DNA of 64,000 nt, taken from contig OX485807.1 in NCBI GenBank assembly GCA_950295325.1, positions 46,984,796 to 47,048,795 of the forward strand. Direction: 5' to 3'. The DNA is from Polytrichum commune (taxonomy: Eukaryota > Streptophyta > Polytrichopsida > Polytrichales > Polytrichaceae). This document shows, piece after piece, positions 44,331 to 55,901 of this stretch. The translations under genes and the position numbers were made by a program. The notes below the pieces were generated by a model. It saw only the letters and a program-made list of their open reading frames with translations, ran no database searches and was not told the DNA's origin. Positions within the stretch are counted from its first letter, which is position 1; the number at the start of each line of letters is the position of its first letter.

Positions 44331-45654
44331 CTGATTGTAATGAAAGCTCAAAGCTCATTCAAAGCTCAAAGTTGACCTATCTAAGTTCAGAGCTAACCTT
44401 AAACTCTGCCTTCATCCCAAGACATACCACAATGATGACAATCATGTTCGGAAACTAGGTTTCCCCAACTTGTAAGTGTGGATTGTAAGGACTATAAGAA
44501 ACATCATAGAATGTCTTAGAAGTGAATTACAACGCTTAAGGGTCTGGACGGTGACTCCTGTTTTAGAAACATGGTTTTAGAAGAGCCCTTTAAAAAATGA
44601 CATTTGCAAATGCAAACCTTTTCGAAGTCAAACACAATTCGTATCAACGGATTCCTCTCAGAGCCCTCTTCCCAAGCATGTTTCTCGTGTCTGTGAGAGA
44701 ACAAATTATCAATTCATTAGAAGTGATTCAGAAACAATTGCTTGAAAAGGGAGCCAATCGCGCGTTGCCCACCCAGGGGCTGTGGCATGCGAGCAGCATG
44801 TCATATATTTTATGCAACACTCATTCTCGGATGGAATGAACTTGTGTGCGCAATAGTGGGTACCAGCATGGATCATGTGGTCACATAACTTAGTCTCTCT
44901 TAGTGCTGATTGCATGTTATGTCTGCAAGAAGGAGTTGACGTTGAGGAGCACATTACTGATGAGATGCAGGCTCCACTGCACCGAACCGACATGGTAATA
45001 CATGTAAATGAATGTAGTGAAGGTGGTGTGGATTGTGCAGGCGTCGTGGATTGATGTAACTTAGATGAAACGAGAGAGTATTTCCTTGATGGATTAGGAG
45101 ACGTCTCAGCTATGTTCACAAACTTGGCTCCTGCTCAAGCTCCGTGATCGCCGCTGTAGCTAGCGTGTCGGGCCCTCGGCTTACGCCGACACTCAAGGAA
45201 TTCCATCCTGGGGAGCAGGAGGAATCCTAGCCGTTGGGGGTGGAGGGTGGAGATTACTGACACGCCTCCGGGCGCGGCCCAGGGCCCAATTTCCCCGGTC
45301 ACTGGCCGACTCTACCGGCACGTGTCCATGTACAGACGGACGAGGGATCTGGGCCGTGGGTGATGGAGGGTGGGGATTAGCTTTGAAGGCCGGGCATAAA
45401 GGGTTGCAAGCTGGGTTCCACTTTTTAAGCGTTCCAAATAAAAGTTTCAATTGGACACTTTTATTAACCCTTAGCTTCCTTGAGCATATTGTGGTTACAT
45501 TCGATCATCTAATGTAATGTAAATTGTGAAGAGCTCAATGGTTATTCTACATAAAAGAAGAATTGTTGCTTATGATTCTAAGATCACATCAATACGGTAG
45601 TAATAGTTAGTAATTTTCATGAATTGTTATTAATCGATTTAGAATCATAGAATT
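44331..45654. other. Anonymous DNA with a GC-rich island
   Basis: Most is unremarkable. 45120-45430 is clearly GC-rich against an AT-rich background and contains the imperfect direct repeat GATCTGGGCCGT...GGAGGGTGGGGATTA / AATCCTAGCCGT...GGAGGGTGGAGATTA. It might be a promoter of an undetected or dead gene or part of an element. No ORF with a domain is present. Confidence 0.35.
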
Positions 45655-45945
45655 TCAAGAAATTATGGGGTGCTAGCATGGTAAAGTGGACCAAAAAAGT
45701 GCTTTGGTATACTAAAACCATAATTTTTTTGGTCAAAGGCCTAAAAGTAGTAGCAAAGAGTTATTTAAATTGGAATTTTTTTTATGATGACCTCTATTGT
45801 TGTGTTAAATACTCAAATGTAGAATATCAAGTTGAGATCTTCAAGACTTAGCATCAAAAGTGATGCTCAAAAACAAATGGTTGAGTCTGGTTTTGGATGT
45901 AGATTTCATGACCTTAACTATTTTGAAGTTAGAATTTTTTTTTAT
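45655..45945 (-). repeat. Dispersed repeat R2, copy 2
   Basis: Reverse complement of 6340-6545: shared AAAATTATGGTTTTAGTA, ACTTTTAGGC.TTTGACC and TTGAAGATCTCA.CTTGATATT. Partial and diverged. No coding capacity. Confidence 0.65.
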
Positions 45946-45964
45946 ATTCCTTGAATTCATTATC

Positions 45965-46250
45965 TACTTGAGGGCATCTTAACCAACCAATTAATATTGG
46001 CCTAAACCGCCTTCACCCTGCTATCACACACTTTTAATCTAAAACCACTTCACTCTTTTTTAGTTTTTAAAGCTTGCAATTGACTTGCGTCTTCAGATAA
46101 CACAACACAGTTAATTCAAGAACAGTCACAACACACTAACCTTAACTAAATCTACCCAATTGTCTCTTTTAACTGCTCAACCAACCCATACTCTGATCTT
46201 TAATATTTTTAACAGTTAAGAAGACGTGTGGGCACAATATTTGGCTCACA
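45965..46250 (-). mobile_element. Partial LTR E (same family)
   Basis: On the minus strand it starts TGTGAGCCAAATATTGTGCC at 46250 and contains an AAAAACTAAAAAAGAGTGAAG segment like the early part of LTRs A-C. The rest of the LTR is not recognisable and ends against R2. Fossil fragment. Confidence 0.5.
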
Positions 46251-46259
46251 GATGATTGA

Positions 46260-47470
46260 AATTTGGACAAAAAATCCACATAGGATGTGACATTATTTGA
46301 ATCAAGTTATATGGATGGAATTATTGTGCGCCAATCAAATCGAGTAAGGTATGTGGGTGTTATAATTTGGGAAGTGAGTGAGTATGTTCAATATAAGTGT
46401 TATGAGGTGTACTATGCCTATGTTACATGTCAATGGTGTGCAAGTTGATTAAAGTGAACACAAATGAAACTTGACATTAGTATGCTCAAGATTATCGTCG
46501 GCTATGAAAATGAGAAATCCATTATACGGTAAGTGACAATATTAGTTAAGTGACACTAAAAACCATATACAATGTACATCTTATATTGTTGTAATTGTGA
46601 TCTCCAATCTTGGACGTTTATGTATAATAAGCTTTATGGTTTGCAATTAAGCTCAAAATCCTAAACCCTAAACTCTACACCCAAGGGCGTTTAAAATGAT
46701 TTAGCGCACATCTAGGTATGTGGCATATGTGATCATCACAATTTCAAGAGCAAGAGACCGCTACACTAAGATTAGGCATGTTGTGGTTATAGTATGGTCA
46801 GCCTTGTTAAAAGAGCCTATCTCCAACACTCACTTGGAGATAGGGTGAGTGACACTACTAGTCACTAGACATAATTGGATTCCCCAATCCTCAAACCCCA
46901 AACCGTAAATTGTGAACTATAAACCCTACACTCAACAAACTTGTTTGTGGAGTTGGCCAATGATTCAACGCCCACAATAGGGTCACGTACCTTAGGTAGA
47001 GAGTGAGATATTAGTTAAAGTTCATGAAGTTTAACAAATCTAGAACTTAAAGACTATCCAAGCTTAATAGGTTCCCTTAACATCAATTCAATTGTACTAG
47101 TTCATTTGTTGACACAATTGGGGGGGACCATGTGATCACCATTTGTGAAGGGAACTTATACTTAAACCCCAAACCCTAAATCCTACATTGAACTACCCCA
47201 TGGTTAGTATTTTGACCAACCCACTTCCCCTAGCATATGTACATTAATGGCCAACCTTGTTGACCAATAGCTTAACCCTTGATAGGTTTCATAATAGAGT
47301 AAGTGACACTATTAGTTAGGTGACACTAAATACCATGATAAACGGTGTACCTCTCACAACTTTGTAAATGTGAAGTTCAATTTTGAGTATGTACATACAA
47401 CAATCTTCATGATTTGCATTGAAGATGTACAACGTGAATCCTAAACCATGTACCTACTACCTATGTTCTG
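46260..47470. repeat. Degenerate tandem repeat with AAACCCTAAA words
   Basis: GTAAGTGACACTATTAGTTAGG-like blocks at about 46531, 46842, 46993 and 47299 alternate with blocks carrying telomere-type words (CCTAAACCCTAAACTC near 46668, CCCCAAACCGTAAAT near 46906, CCCCAAACCCTAAATCC near 47166, CCTAAACC near 47442). This suggests four or so decayed units of a few hundred bases. It is not a telomere. Confidence 0.45.
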
Positions 47471-48046
47471 GTGACTTATCTCAATCGCATACTTGATTGG
47501 AGGAGTACGTTGTTTGATGTGCTAAATGTTATAATTTTGTTGTGTGTTGAATAGTGGCTTTAAGAGTGGCATCTAGATTGGACTACGTGCTCAAAATATG
47601 ACAATCTTTAATGATTCAATACTCAAAACAAAGTCCAAAGAATTTTGTAGAGAAAGCGGATAATTTCCTAGCTTCTAGGAGGTGGTTTGAATTTTTCAAA
47701 TTTTACCCGGAAGTGGGCCTAGAGAGTGCAAATTTTATCAATTGATATCCCCCATTTCCTAACATATTTAGGCAATTAGCCGACATTTCTTTTTTCATTT
47801 ATCCAATTTCCTAAATGTCTCCCCATTTCTTTTCCTTTAAGTTTAATTGTCATTTATTCCTTTTACTATTTTTTTGAGTGTTCAGGGTTAAAGATTGTTG
47901 GCATTCACTCTCTAATTTTTTTGGCTAAATAATATCCTTGTCAAGAGTTGGACCTGGCAAAGCCCCCACCATCTTAGGGCCAAGGATGTTGCCTTCAAAA
48001 AATACAAGATCCACAAAGGGTCCAAGTATTTCCGAAGGCTAGCTAG
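47471..48046. other. Anonymous DNA
   Basis: No gene or element boundary recognised. It may include the 3' end of the hAT remnant next to it. Confidence 0.35.
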
Positions 48047-48540
48047 TATTGAAAGTCACAAAATTTGTGTACCATTGCCATTAGTATCAACTACCCCAAA
48101 CAAACAAGACACATCACTCATAGTGAGTGTACTAGGAAAATTCAAATAAGAAGAGGGATTAACATACAAAAAATGGTATAAATTGTCATTCTTCCAAAGT
48201 GGGAAATCGTCACTAATAATGTCATTTACCCTCTCATTTGGCCCTTCCAAGGCAATTCAGAACATTGCCTCAAGATTCTTACTGCCCAAAATATTTCTAA
48301 CTTTAGTCTTGATCAAATTTTGCACACTAAAAGCACGCTCACACGTCTTTGTAGAAACACATTGCACATGAGATAACTCTGCAAGAATGAGGTTAGGGTG
48401 TTGTGCTTGCAAAGCATGATTCCAAGTTATCATGGCTCACAAATCCCTGAAATTATTATCTCCCCATTCCGTAGTGCACTGAAGTTTAAAGGCTAAAAAT
48501 TCACGCTTACATGCTCCTTGGTCCACAAGAGGAGGGAGTT
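48047..48540 (-). pseudogene. hAT transposase C-terminal domain remnant
   Basis: On the minus strand, from about 48540: LVDQGACKREFLAFK...WNHALQAQHPNLILAELS, then CVSTKTCERAFSVQNLIKTK (about 48360-48300) and a segment ending ALEGPNERVND. The C-S-x3-ER-FS-x-N-x2-K pattern and following LxxLL-I-xxEGP are the hAT dimerisation domain of ZNF862/DUF4371-type transposases. An in-frame stop (before IALEGP) and another upstream show it is dead. Only the C-terminal part is present. The catalytic half was not found nearby. Confidence 0.75.
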
Positions 48541-50532
48541 TGAAGCTTCCATGTGAGCAGTAACACCAACTATGCATAGTACTAATTTATTTTCCTAAAA
48601 AGTATATGTTTGGTCGGATGCCCGCCTAACATGCCTTTCAATCGGTAATTTGCTGTATATACTCCGGGGCAACTTGCCTAAATGCCAGCATTTTTTTCCC
48701 CTAATTGGCCCATTTCCGAAAACCTTGATTTTTCTTCCGGAACCCCTTCCTAAACATTTCTATTTCATTCGGAAGTTCTCAAAATCAACCGGCTAGCTTG
48801 TAACTAACGACTAGCACTCCCTATTTCTTGACTCAAATATGACCTATATGACACTATTGAATCATAAGATATTGTCATTTTGAGCACTAACAAATATAGT
48901 GATCACTTATGAACAATATAGATGAACATTATAGTGACCTATATAACACTATTGAATTATAAGAGATTGTCACATTTATTGTCATATATTGAATCATTAG
49001 AAGTGTTCACTATGTGATCTCTATTGTGAGATTGCTGAGGTGTACACATTGAGTTAGTGAAATGAGAGCCATGAACATACTTTGACGACAATTGTTTGCA
49101 ACAATTAGTTGTAAATTTTTGAGGGAGATTGAGTGACCTACATGATAGAATTATGTCTCAAAATTGAGAGTATACAATGAATAATGAAGGTTTAAAAAGA
49201 TAAGCGGAAATTCTACTATAGGAGTCAAATTATTAACCCAAGATAGGTTGAATGAAGTGATTTGTGATTAAAATGAAGAAGCTTATAACAATGAACATAT
49301 CCACAAGAAGTGGAAGAGAACCCATGTAAAACCAATGGCCGGAGAAGGTGTATATGAAAGGTGTCCAAGAATTAGGGATGAAATTAAACTATAATTTGTT
49401 AACATTGAGAGAAAGAATCTCGAGTGATTGAGAATTTGAGATCAAGATAAGTATACACATATTCAGTGGATGAGAAAGAAAGAGATCATTGTTGATTAAG
49501 CATGACAAAGACCCTCTGATGAGAAAAGATTGAGAGTTACCAAAGTTTACATGGGAGAGAGACCACTTGAGTATAAGAAAGGCTTGTGAAAGGTAATGGA
49601 AGAGTTAGGGACATAGAAAGTCAAAAGTGATTATGAGAGAGTGGCCACTTGACTATTATTGAAACTTGTGAATGGTGGAGGACAAGATGTCTCCTAATAT
49701 TATATTATGATTATAGTTGATACAAGGACTAGAATCTTGTTGATGTGTATTTGTTGATGAATGTTGAGGTTTATTCTCTTACCAACTGAAAGTGATGAGA
49801 ATAGAACTTTGATCAATTGTGTAATGGTGGGGATGACATTTATTAGAGCTATGGTTTGCCACCTAGTGTGGATGAACTTTGGGTTGTCAAAGAGATTGAA
49901 GCATGCGTTGTCCTAGGATTAAGTAGAAATTTTGAATTGGTACCTAGTCTAGGAACTATGATCTATGTGAGTGAAATGCAAGAATGCATAATTAAGTATT
50001 GTTTTGTTTGTTACCTTGGTTGTTATTGTTGTTGCAAGTTGTGCAAGGCAGTCAAGACTATAAGCTTGATTTTGGTTTTAGCTATAACTTGCAAAGTTGT
50101 GAGTAATAATTAAATCTTGAAATTAGCATTGTCCAATTGATGAAGGAACTTGTTGTGAATTGAAGATGCATTGGCTAATGGTTACAAAGACATTTATTAC
50201 ATTAAAAAAGATCATTATTATTGTAATATCATTTTTTGGCCATAGCCTTGTAGTAAGTAGGAAAATGCATCATAAGTGTTAAAGGTGATGAAATAGTAGA
50301 TGGAAAACCTTCTAGGATGAGTTAGTGAGGCTATAGTCTTAGGAGGGCAGTTTTGGAGGTTACAACTACCTAAAGCCCTGAAGGGATAAGAAGATTATTG
50401 CCTAAAGATGACGGGATCTCTCTTAAAATCTACTAAGCCATAGCCATACAAGGATAGGTCATAGGCAAGAGCATTGTAGAATCCAATGTGGTACTAGGAA
50501 ATAGATAGAAAGTAGAGTAAGTGACATTGCTG
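48541..50532. other. Anonymous repeat-derived DNA
   Basis: 48775-48830 (CAACCGGCTAGCTTGTAACTA...CTCCCTATTT) is a fragment of the foldback arm seen at 60000-60085. 48838-49010 contains repeated GACCTATATGACACTATTGAAT and GTGATCACTTA words. 49200-49640 and 50280-50480 are purine-rich with CCATAGCC words as at 33.6-34.3 kb. The 85-codon frame at 49856 has no domain. Confidence 0.35.
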
Positions 50533-50540
50533 CGTGTGAT

Positions 50541-51045
50541 CCCGGGTACGCAACTCCCGTATTATATGGTCCTGATTATAATCACTTATAATGCGTTTTA
50601 GTCCAATATTGAGTGATACAATTTGTTTTAATGTAGGAAACCCTTGTTGCCCTTCTAACAAGGAATCCAAAAATGTAATTATATATAGGAAATGAATATA
50701 TTTTGAAGCATATAATTGCATTAAAAACCTAATTATATGATTTTTTAATACATGTACCATAGGTCAAACTACCCAACTTTTTGGACTTTTTAATAAAATT
50801 TTAACATTGTGAATGAATTATAATTTTAATGGGAGGCAACTATTTGTGGCTTATAATTTTAATGGGAGGCTTAATAAATATGCAACCCAACTTTTTTTTC
50901 ATCTTATTTTATTTAATTTGGTCTTCACCCAACTTTTTGATCATTTTAATTTGATATAATTTGATATAATTTTTACAAAAGCCGTCCTCTAAGCCGTTTT
51001 AAGTACGATGCCCCCTGCGTATAATATGGGAGTTGCGTACCCGGG
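50541..51045. mobile_element. CCCGGGTACGCAACTCCC TIR element, copy 1
   Basis: Ends are inverted repeats CCCGGGTACGCAACTCCCGT / CCCGGGTACGCAACTCCCAT (about 28 bp). The perfect 8-bp repeat CGTGTGAT flanks it (50533-50540 and 51046-51053). It is 505 bp and AT-rich inside. The 8-bp duplication fits hAT or a related superfamily, but the terminus CCCGGG is not typical of hAT. The frames in it are conserved with copy 2 only as DNA. Confidence 0.88.
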
Positions 51046-51053
51046 CGTGTGAT

Positions 51054-51459
51054 AGGGGAATGGCCATGAATATAAAGAGTTGTATTTGAGAAGTTTTGGC
51101 TAGAAGAACTGATAATGAACTTAATGTGTAGTTGTTTGTCATTGAAATGAATATGGAACTTGCAAGTATGATATTGTTTTTGAGTCTAGTGATTGGAGTT
51201 AATATAACATAAGAGGAGTTGTTGAACGAAGCATGAGAGATAAGAATGATGGCGCTTGATAGATGAGGAGTTGAAAAGAGGCTATAGTCTTTTATGTGAT
51301 GGAAACATTGTGGCATTAGAGTTGAAGATCCGCGACCTATGTTGATTAAAGGAGAAGGTCCTTTATGGAAGTATCTTGACCATAGCCAAGGCTAGTAAAA
51401 ATCTAGGAGCCATAGTTAGTGAGAGAGAGAAATGTATCATCAAAGATAGAAGTGGTTGA
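51054..51459. other. Anonymous DNA
   Basis: Purine-rich, with CCATAGCCAAGG and similar words. No gene. Confidence 0.35.
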
Positions 51460-51760
51460 AGTGCTCAAAAGGTCATTCCTGATTATGGTTTTGGACGTAG
51501 ACTTCATGACCTTAAATATTTAGAAGTTAGATTTTTCTCTCTTGTAATCCTAAAATCCATTAGAAAATTGACGGAACCATTACAAAACTTCAAGAACATT
51601 TTAATTTAATGTAATTTTATCATATTTTAAACAAATTTTAAACAATTGCGTGTTCAATATATCCACCTGCACACTATTTGCACCATCGTCTAAACTATAT
51701 AAACTTTTCTTGAATGTTTTTTTCCAACATAAGTTGCTTGGCTTTGTAGATTAATGTGTT
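51460..51760 (-). repeat. Dispersed repeat R2, copy 3
   Basis: Reverse complement of 6177-6400: shared TCTACAAAGCCAAGCAA, ATGGTGCAAATAGTGTGCA and ATATATTGAACAC. It directly precedes Ty3/gypsy sequence. Confidence 0.65.
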
Positions 51761-51799
51761 TTTTTCAAATGTTTGTCGTTATCCTTCACAAAATTCAAA

Positions 51800-52457
51800 G
51801 TTAGTATATAGTTTTGAATCACTTTCAGTTAAACCTATGGAAGGCAAGGGAGTTGTGTACTCGATTGACCGTGCTTGTGCCACTTAGTACTTCCAACATT
51901 AAGTTGAAAACCCTTGGTGTGTATACATCCCTTCCTCGATAGATTGGTCCATTTGAGATTGATAAGTGAATTAATATTGTAGCATACCGTTTGAAATAGC
52001 TAGAGACTTTAAAAATTCATAATATTTCACATGTCTCATTGTTGAAGCCTTACAAGGCTAATTACAAGGTAAAGCCTCCGTCACCGCCAATCATTGAGAA
52101 TGAGGACATATCCAATGAGGTGGAACCTGTGTTGCAACATGAGGTTAGAGGAAGTTGTTCATGCCCTTGGGAAATTCTACCTCATCAAGTGGCTTGGTTA
52201 TGGTCTTCTCTCTTGAGAGCCTGAAGTTAGTTTGAGTCTTAATGAACTCAAAGAATATGTGTGGCTTGCTGAAGTGAGCACCTATCATGTTATGAGGAGT
52301 GAGGGTTTACCCAATATCTCGCCTAAACGCAAGAGTCATAAAAGTTCTTAGCATTAAGATAAAAAAAATTCCTTAGATATTTGAATAAGTTTTACCTTAG
52401 TTGACATGTTTTACTTGTAAGTTGAGCAAAGATCGCTCAAGTCTAGAGGAGAAGGAG
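51800..52457 (+). mobile_element. Ty3/gypsy integrase C-terminal fossil
   Basis: Family signatures of the end of a gypsy polyprotein are readable: a GPFEI segment (about 51947), HMSLLKPYKANYK (52030-52060), a VEPVL segment (52105) of the type leading to a chromodomain, and finally a purine tract GAGGAGAAGGAG (52445-52457) that would serve as the polypurine tract. An LTR follows directly. The copy is clearly broken with many disruptions, and only the last part of the element is recognisable here. Confidence 0.65.
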
Positions 52458-52858
52458 TGTATCGTGTTAGTAGTATGAATTAGACTATTATGAAGCCCTC
52501 ATGGGTGAACTCATCTAAGCTATTATTAAGCTGAGTGGATAGGATTGAATTAGTGGCAATTTACTTAACTACTTGTAACTCCTAGTGGCAATCTTGCTAA
52601 CTACTTGTAACTTCTCTTAACTCCTCTTATTTTGGAAAAGTGGCATGGGGTGAGCGCTATATATGCACTAGGAAGGCTTGCTTGGCAAGGGGCTTCCTTC
52701 CTCGTGGCTGTAAGGTGGAGTGGTTCATGCCACACTTGGACGTTGTCGCTCTTGCACTCTCTCTCTCTCTCTCCCCCTCTCTCACCCCTCGTTGTTGCTA
52801 GCTTGACAGTTTGATTTGTATTTTTTTTGTATCCCGAGCTTTGTGAGCTCGTGACACA
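52458..52858 (+). mobile_element. LTR of the Ty3/gypsy fossil
   Basis: Starts TGTATCGTGTTAGTAG immediately after the purine tract and ends about GTGACACA. It contains a (CT)n tract at 52754-52783 and TATA-like TATATATG near 52660. Just beyond, TGGGTATTAGAGTTATCC (52864 on) resembles the initiator-Met tRNA primer site TGGTATCAGAGC found after plant gypsy LTRs. An LTR with a polypurine tract on one side and a primer site on the other suggests tandem elements or recombination. Fossil. Confidence 0.55.
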
Positions 52859-52953
52859 ATAAATGGGTATTAGAGTTATCCTCGATGTCCATGAAAAACT
52901 CATGTTTTGGTAGGGACTTTTGCCTCACTTTTGATAGTCCATAATGACATAAG

Positions 52954-53182
52954 GAACGTTTGAAAGGGGTGCCCCCAATTTTGGTGAAGTAAAGCGGAAG
53001 CATTTGACTTTAGGCCAAAAGATAATTCTATAAAGATGGACTCCTTGTCAAACTTTGAGAGCACCATTTTAACTGCTTTGCCATGAACATCACTTATATA
53101 GTAACCATCTTTTGGCCAAAAGTCAAATACCTCCACTTCAAATCACCAAAATTAGGAAATGTGACACCGGTTTCAAACGTTC
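52954..53182. repeat. Foldback (inverted) repeat, 229 bp
   Basis: GAACGTTTGAAAGGGGTG (52954) faces the inverted GAACGTTTGAAACCGGTG ending at 53182. The match continues with AATTTTGGTGA and ATTTGACTTTAGGCCAAAAG over about 75 bp per arm, around a centre of about 75 bp. Arms are diverged. Function unknown. It could be a MITE or a rearranged palindrome. Confidence 0.7.
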
Positions 53183-53724
53183 TATTCTCAAAAGGAGGGC
53201 GAAACTCCATCACGAAAGCACACTATGAAGAAACCTGGCTCTATTCAACACGGAACTTACAGGGCAATGACACAGTGTCTTGAAGGGTTGTAACAGCTGT
53301 CAGATGCTATTTGAGTGAAAGTCTATCTGGTGTCGAGTTGATCCCAGTGAGCCGGGAGATTGTTTGGGCATAATCGGTTGACATCCTACTGTTCAATTTG
53401 CAACTCCAACTGGTTACACACGTTGACATCTCCGGTTTTCCTTCATTAAATTGGGGTATATTCTTCCATAGATTCCTGTAAAGTGATCAGTAATTCTCCT
53501 GAAGTCTCAAACTTCAACCGGTTCATCTGTAAGTAACTGCTGGACTTTGATTCTTCCTATCCAAACTTGTTTTGGACACCGAACCTGTTCAGTGTTTTCT
53601 TCTTCTCACCCAGTCGGCGGAAACAACAAAGAGTTTCCGAACCTAAAATCACTGATCTCATCGGTACCATTGTCGACTTGAGTGGCCCACACTTCAATTG
53701 GATTTGCTCAAGGAGATGTTGATA
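53183..53724. other. Spacer with a foldback-arm fragment
   Basis: 53350-53560 is a diverged copy of the element arms seen at 59946-60081 and 60713-60870 (TCTTCCATAGATTCCTGTAAAG, GTCTCAAACTTCAACCGGTT). Otherwise nothing is recognised. Confidence 0.5.
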
Positions 53725-54668
53725 CCGTAGGTTCATAGCTGGTTCGGCACAAAAAAATTCTAAAAACAGATGCCAAAAAATTTGGAATATTATTGGCGTT
53801 TTTTTCTGAATATAAAATTAATTATTTCTCAAAATTGCCAAAAAGTAAGAAATTTTTTACTTCTCACTAGAGTTTTACTTACAATGGAAGCATATGTGAA
53901 TTTTGAAAGAGAGAAGGTGCTCCTTTTGTAATCAAGCTCACTTACATTAGTTCACAAAGAATATGGATTAAGAAGTAGCAAGACTCTAGGTGAGGCTTTT
54001 CAAATGTGTTGTACACACATTTTTGGAGTCCAATTGAGCATAGAAGATGAAGTTTTATAGAATTTTGTCAAACTAACAAAAGTTGAGAAATCAATCCTTC
54101 TTCCACCTCCAACAAGTTTTGTGTCAAAATAAGTCTTTATGCAAAAGATATGGACAAAACATTGCAGCCGTGTAAAGATCAAAAAAATAAAATGCGTTCA
54201 TAACAGTTTTTTGGAGCTCATTTGTGCATAGAAGATCAACTTTTTTGGAATTTTGTTGGTCTAAGAAAAGTTTAGAAATCAAGTAATCTTTCACCTCCAA
54301 CAAATTTTATGTCATTTGAAGACTCTATGCAAAAGTTATGCATGTTATAAAAATGAAGTCTAACTCAGTGCTTCACCTCAAAGTTTACATATCCCATATG
54401 CATTGTTGAACACAACTCCACTCTACTTGCATAAAGCACAGAGCATTCTCAACTCTTCACTCACATCTTACTTGTCATTCAATGCAAGAGAGATGTACAA
54501 GATATAAGCTTAAATAGAAAGATGAAAATGAATTTAAGCTGAATTTTTAAAAATAAAAAGAGAAAATTGCCAAAAATATGAATATACTATTTTTTGGTGC
54601 CGAACCTACTTTTTGGACTTTAATTAATTATTCGGCTAACATGTGTCAAACCAGCTATGAACCTACGG
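53725..54668. mobile_element. TIR element CCGTAGGTTCATAGCTGG
   Basis: The left end CCGTAGGTTCATAGCTGGTT faces an inverted copy ending at 54668, and inside these lie a further GTTCGGCACAAAAAA / GTTCGGCACCAAAAAA match. TA flanks both ends (53723-53724 and 54669-54670), compatible with a Tc1/mariner-type duplication but too short to be decisive. The interior has a two-unit direct repeat of about 190 bp (TTTTTGGAG..CA.TTG.GCATAGAAGAT at 54018 and 54209). No transposase. 944 bp. Confidence 0.7.
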
Positions 54669-54785
54669 TAGCTAGATTCAAATTTATGCCTCCTCTGGAC
54701 CCTAGATGAGCACCTTTATTATGCATGTGTGCATGCCACAATGCCCAGCTCAACCGTTTGAAAAACCTTATCAATTTAACCTCAT

Positions 54786-55368
54786 CCCGGGTATGCAATT
54801 TCCGTATTATATGGGCTTGATTATAATCACTCAAAATGCATTTTAGTCCAATCTCAAGTAATGTAATTTGTTTTAATGCAAGAAACTCTTGTAGTCCTTC
54901 TAACAAGGATTCCAAAAATGAAATTATATATTGGAAACGAACATTTCTTGAAGCATATAATTGCCTTTAAAACCTTATTAAATGAGTTTTTAGTACATGT
55001 AGCATTGGCCAAACTACCCAACTTTTTGGACTTCTAGATAAAAACTTAAGAATTTTTTATTATAAAAGACATTGCCAATGACTTTTAATTTTAATTGGAG
55101 GCAACTACTCGTATGGATTTTTAAAGATTAGACACTCTACAAGATTAAAATCATAGGTGATTCAATTCTTTATGAACGTTGAGGATTTAAAATGAATAAA
55201 TATGCGACCCAACTTATACTACATCTCATTTTATTTCATTTGGTCTTCACCCAAATTTTTGGTCCTTTTATTGTTGTATAATTTGATATAATTTTTCACA
55301 AAATCCATCCTCTAAGTTGTTTTAATGCCGATGGCCCCTGTGCATAATATGGGAGTTGCGTACCCGGA
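54786..55368. mobile_element. CCCGGGTACGCAACTCCC TIR element, copy 2
   Basis: Same termini and interior order as the element at 50541. The flanking 8-bp repeat AACCTCAT is perfect (54778-54785 and 55369-55376). It is 583 bp, longer than copy 1 because of about 80 bp of extra AT-rich sequence. The last base of the terminus differs (CCCGGA). Confidence 0.88.
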
Positions 55369-55424
55369 AACCTCATATACAGTGGCCCTCCCATAGTTAC
55401 TTCTATGTTACAAATCCCAATAAG

Positions 55425-55625
55425 TGCGTATTATTATTCAGAGTTACGTAGTGCTATAACTTTTTAATCATAATGTAACATTTTACCATGCAAAGTTATT
55501 TATGGTCTATGATGTCCAAACAACCTATCAAACGTTCGTTAGTAAAAATTGAACTCCTAAGTGAGATGTTATTGCATTTTGTAACATCAAATACTACTAC
55601 ACACTAATTGGGATTATCAATGTAG
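55425..55625 (+). mobile_element. MITE M3, copy 1
   Basis: Shares TTACGTAGTGCTATAACTTTTTAAT, GTCCAAACAACCTATC and AGTGAGATGTTATTGCATTTTG with the copies at 55902-56087 and 60150-60360, both in reverse orientation. AT-rich, about 200 bp, no coding capacity. The similarity to 58514-58737 suggests one broad family. Confidence 0.65.
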
Positions 55626-55901
55626 TGAGACACATGTATTTGTAAGTTATTTGACAAGCCTTGTAGTGATTTCTTAACCTCTAAGGGGTTCAATGTGGGA
55701 CCTAGTATACACACAAGGTCTACGAGGCTTCATCAAGTTTTAAAATCCTCCATCAAGTTTTGAATTATGTGTTTCAAGTTCTATTTAGTGTATTATCTTC
55801 TTTCACAAAAGAAATTTCGCATTGATGATTATTTTACCATGTATTTGCACACAAGGGCACCCAATAACTTTATGAAGCCTAAATCTTCAATTACATTACA
55901 T

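Noticed and set aside
50494-54915. Conserved minus-strand peptides shared between 50.5 and 54.8 kb as a gene family
   Set aside because: The similarity is that of the two copies of one TIR element, extends equally into non-coding parts and both frames are cut by the element boundaries.
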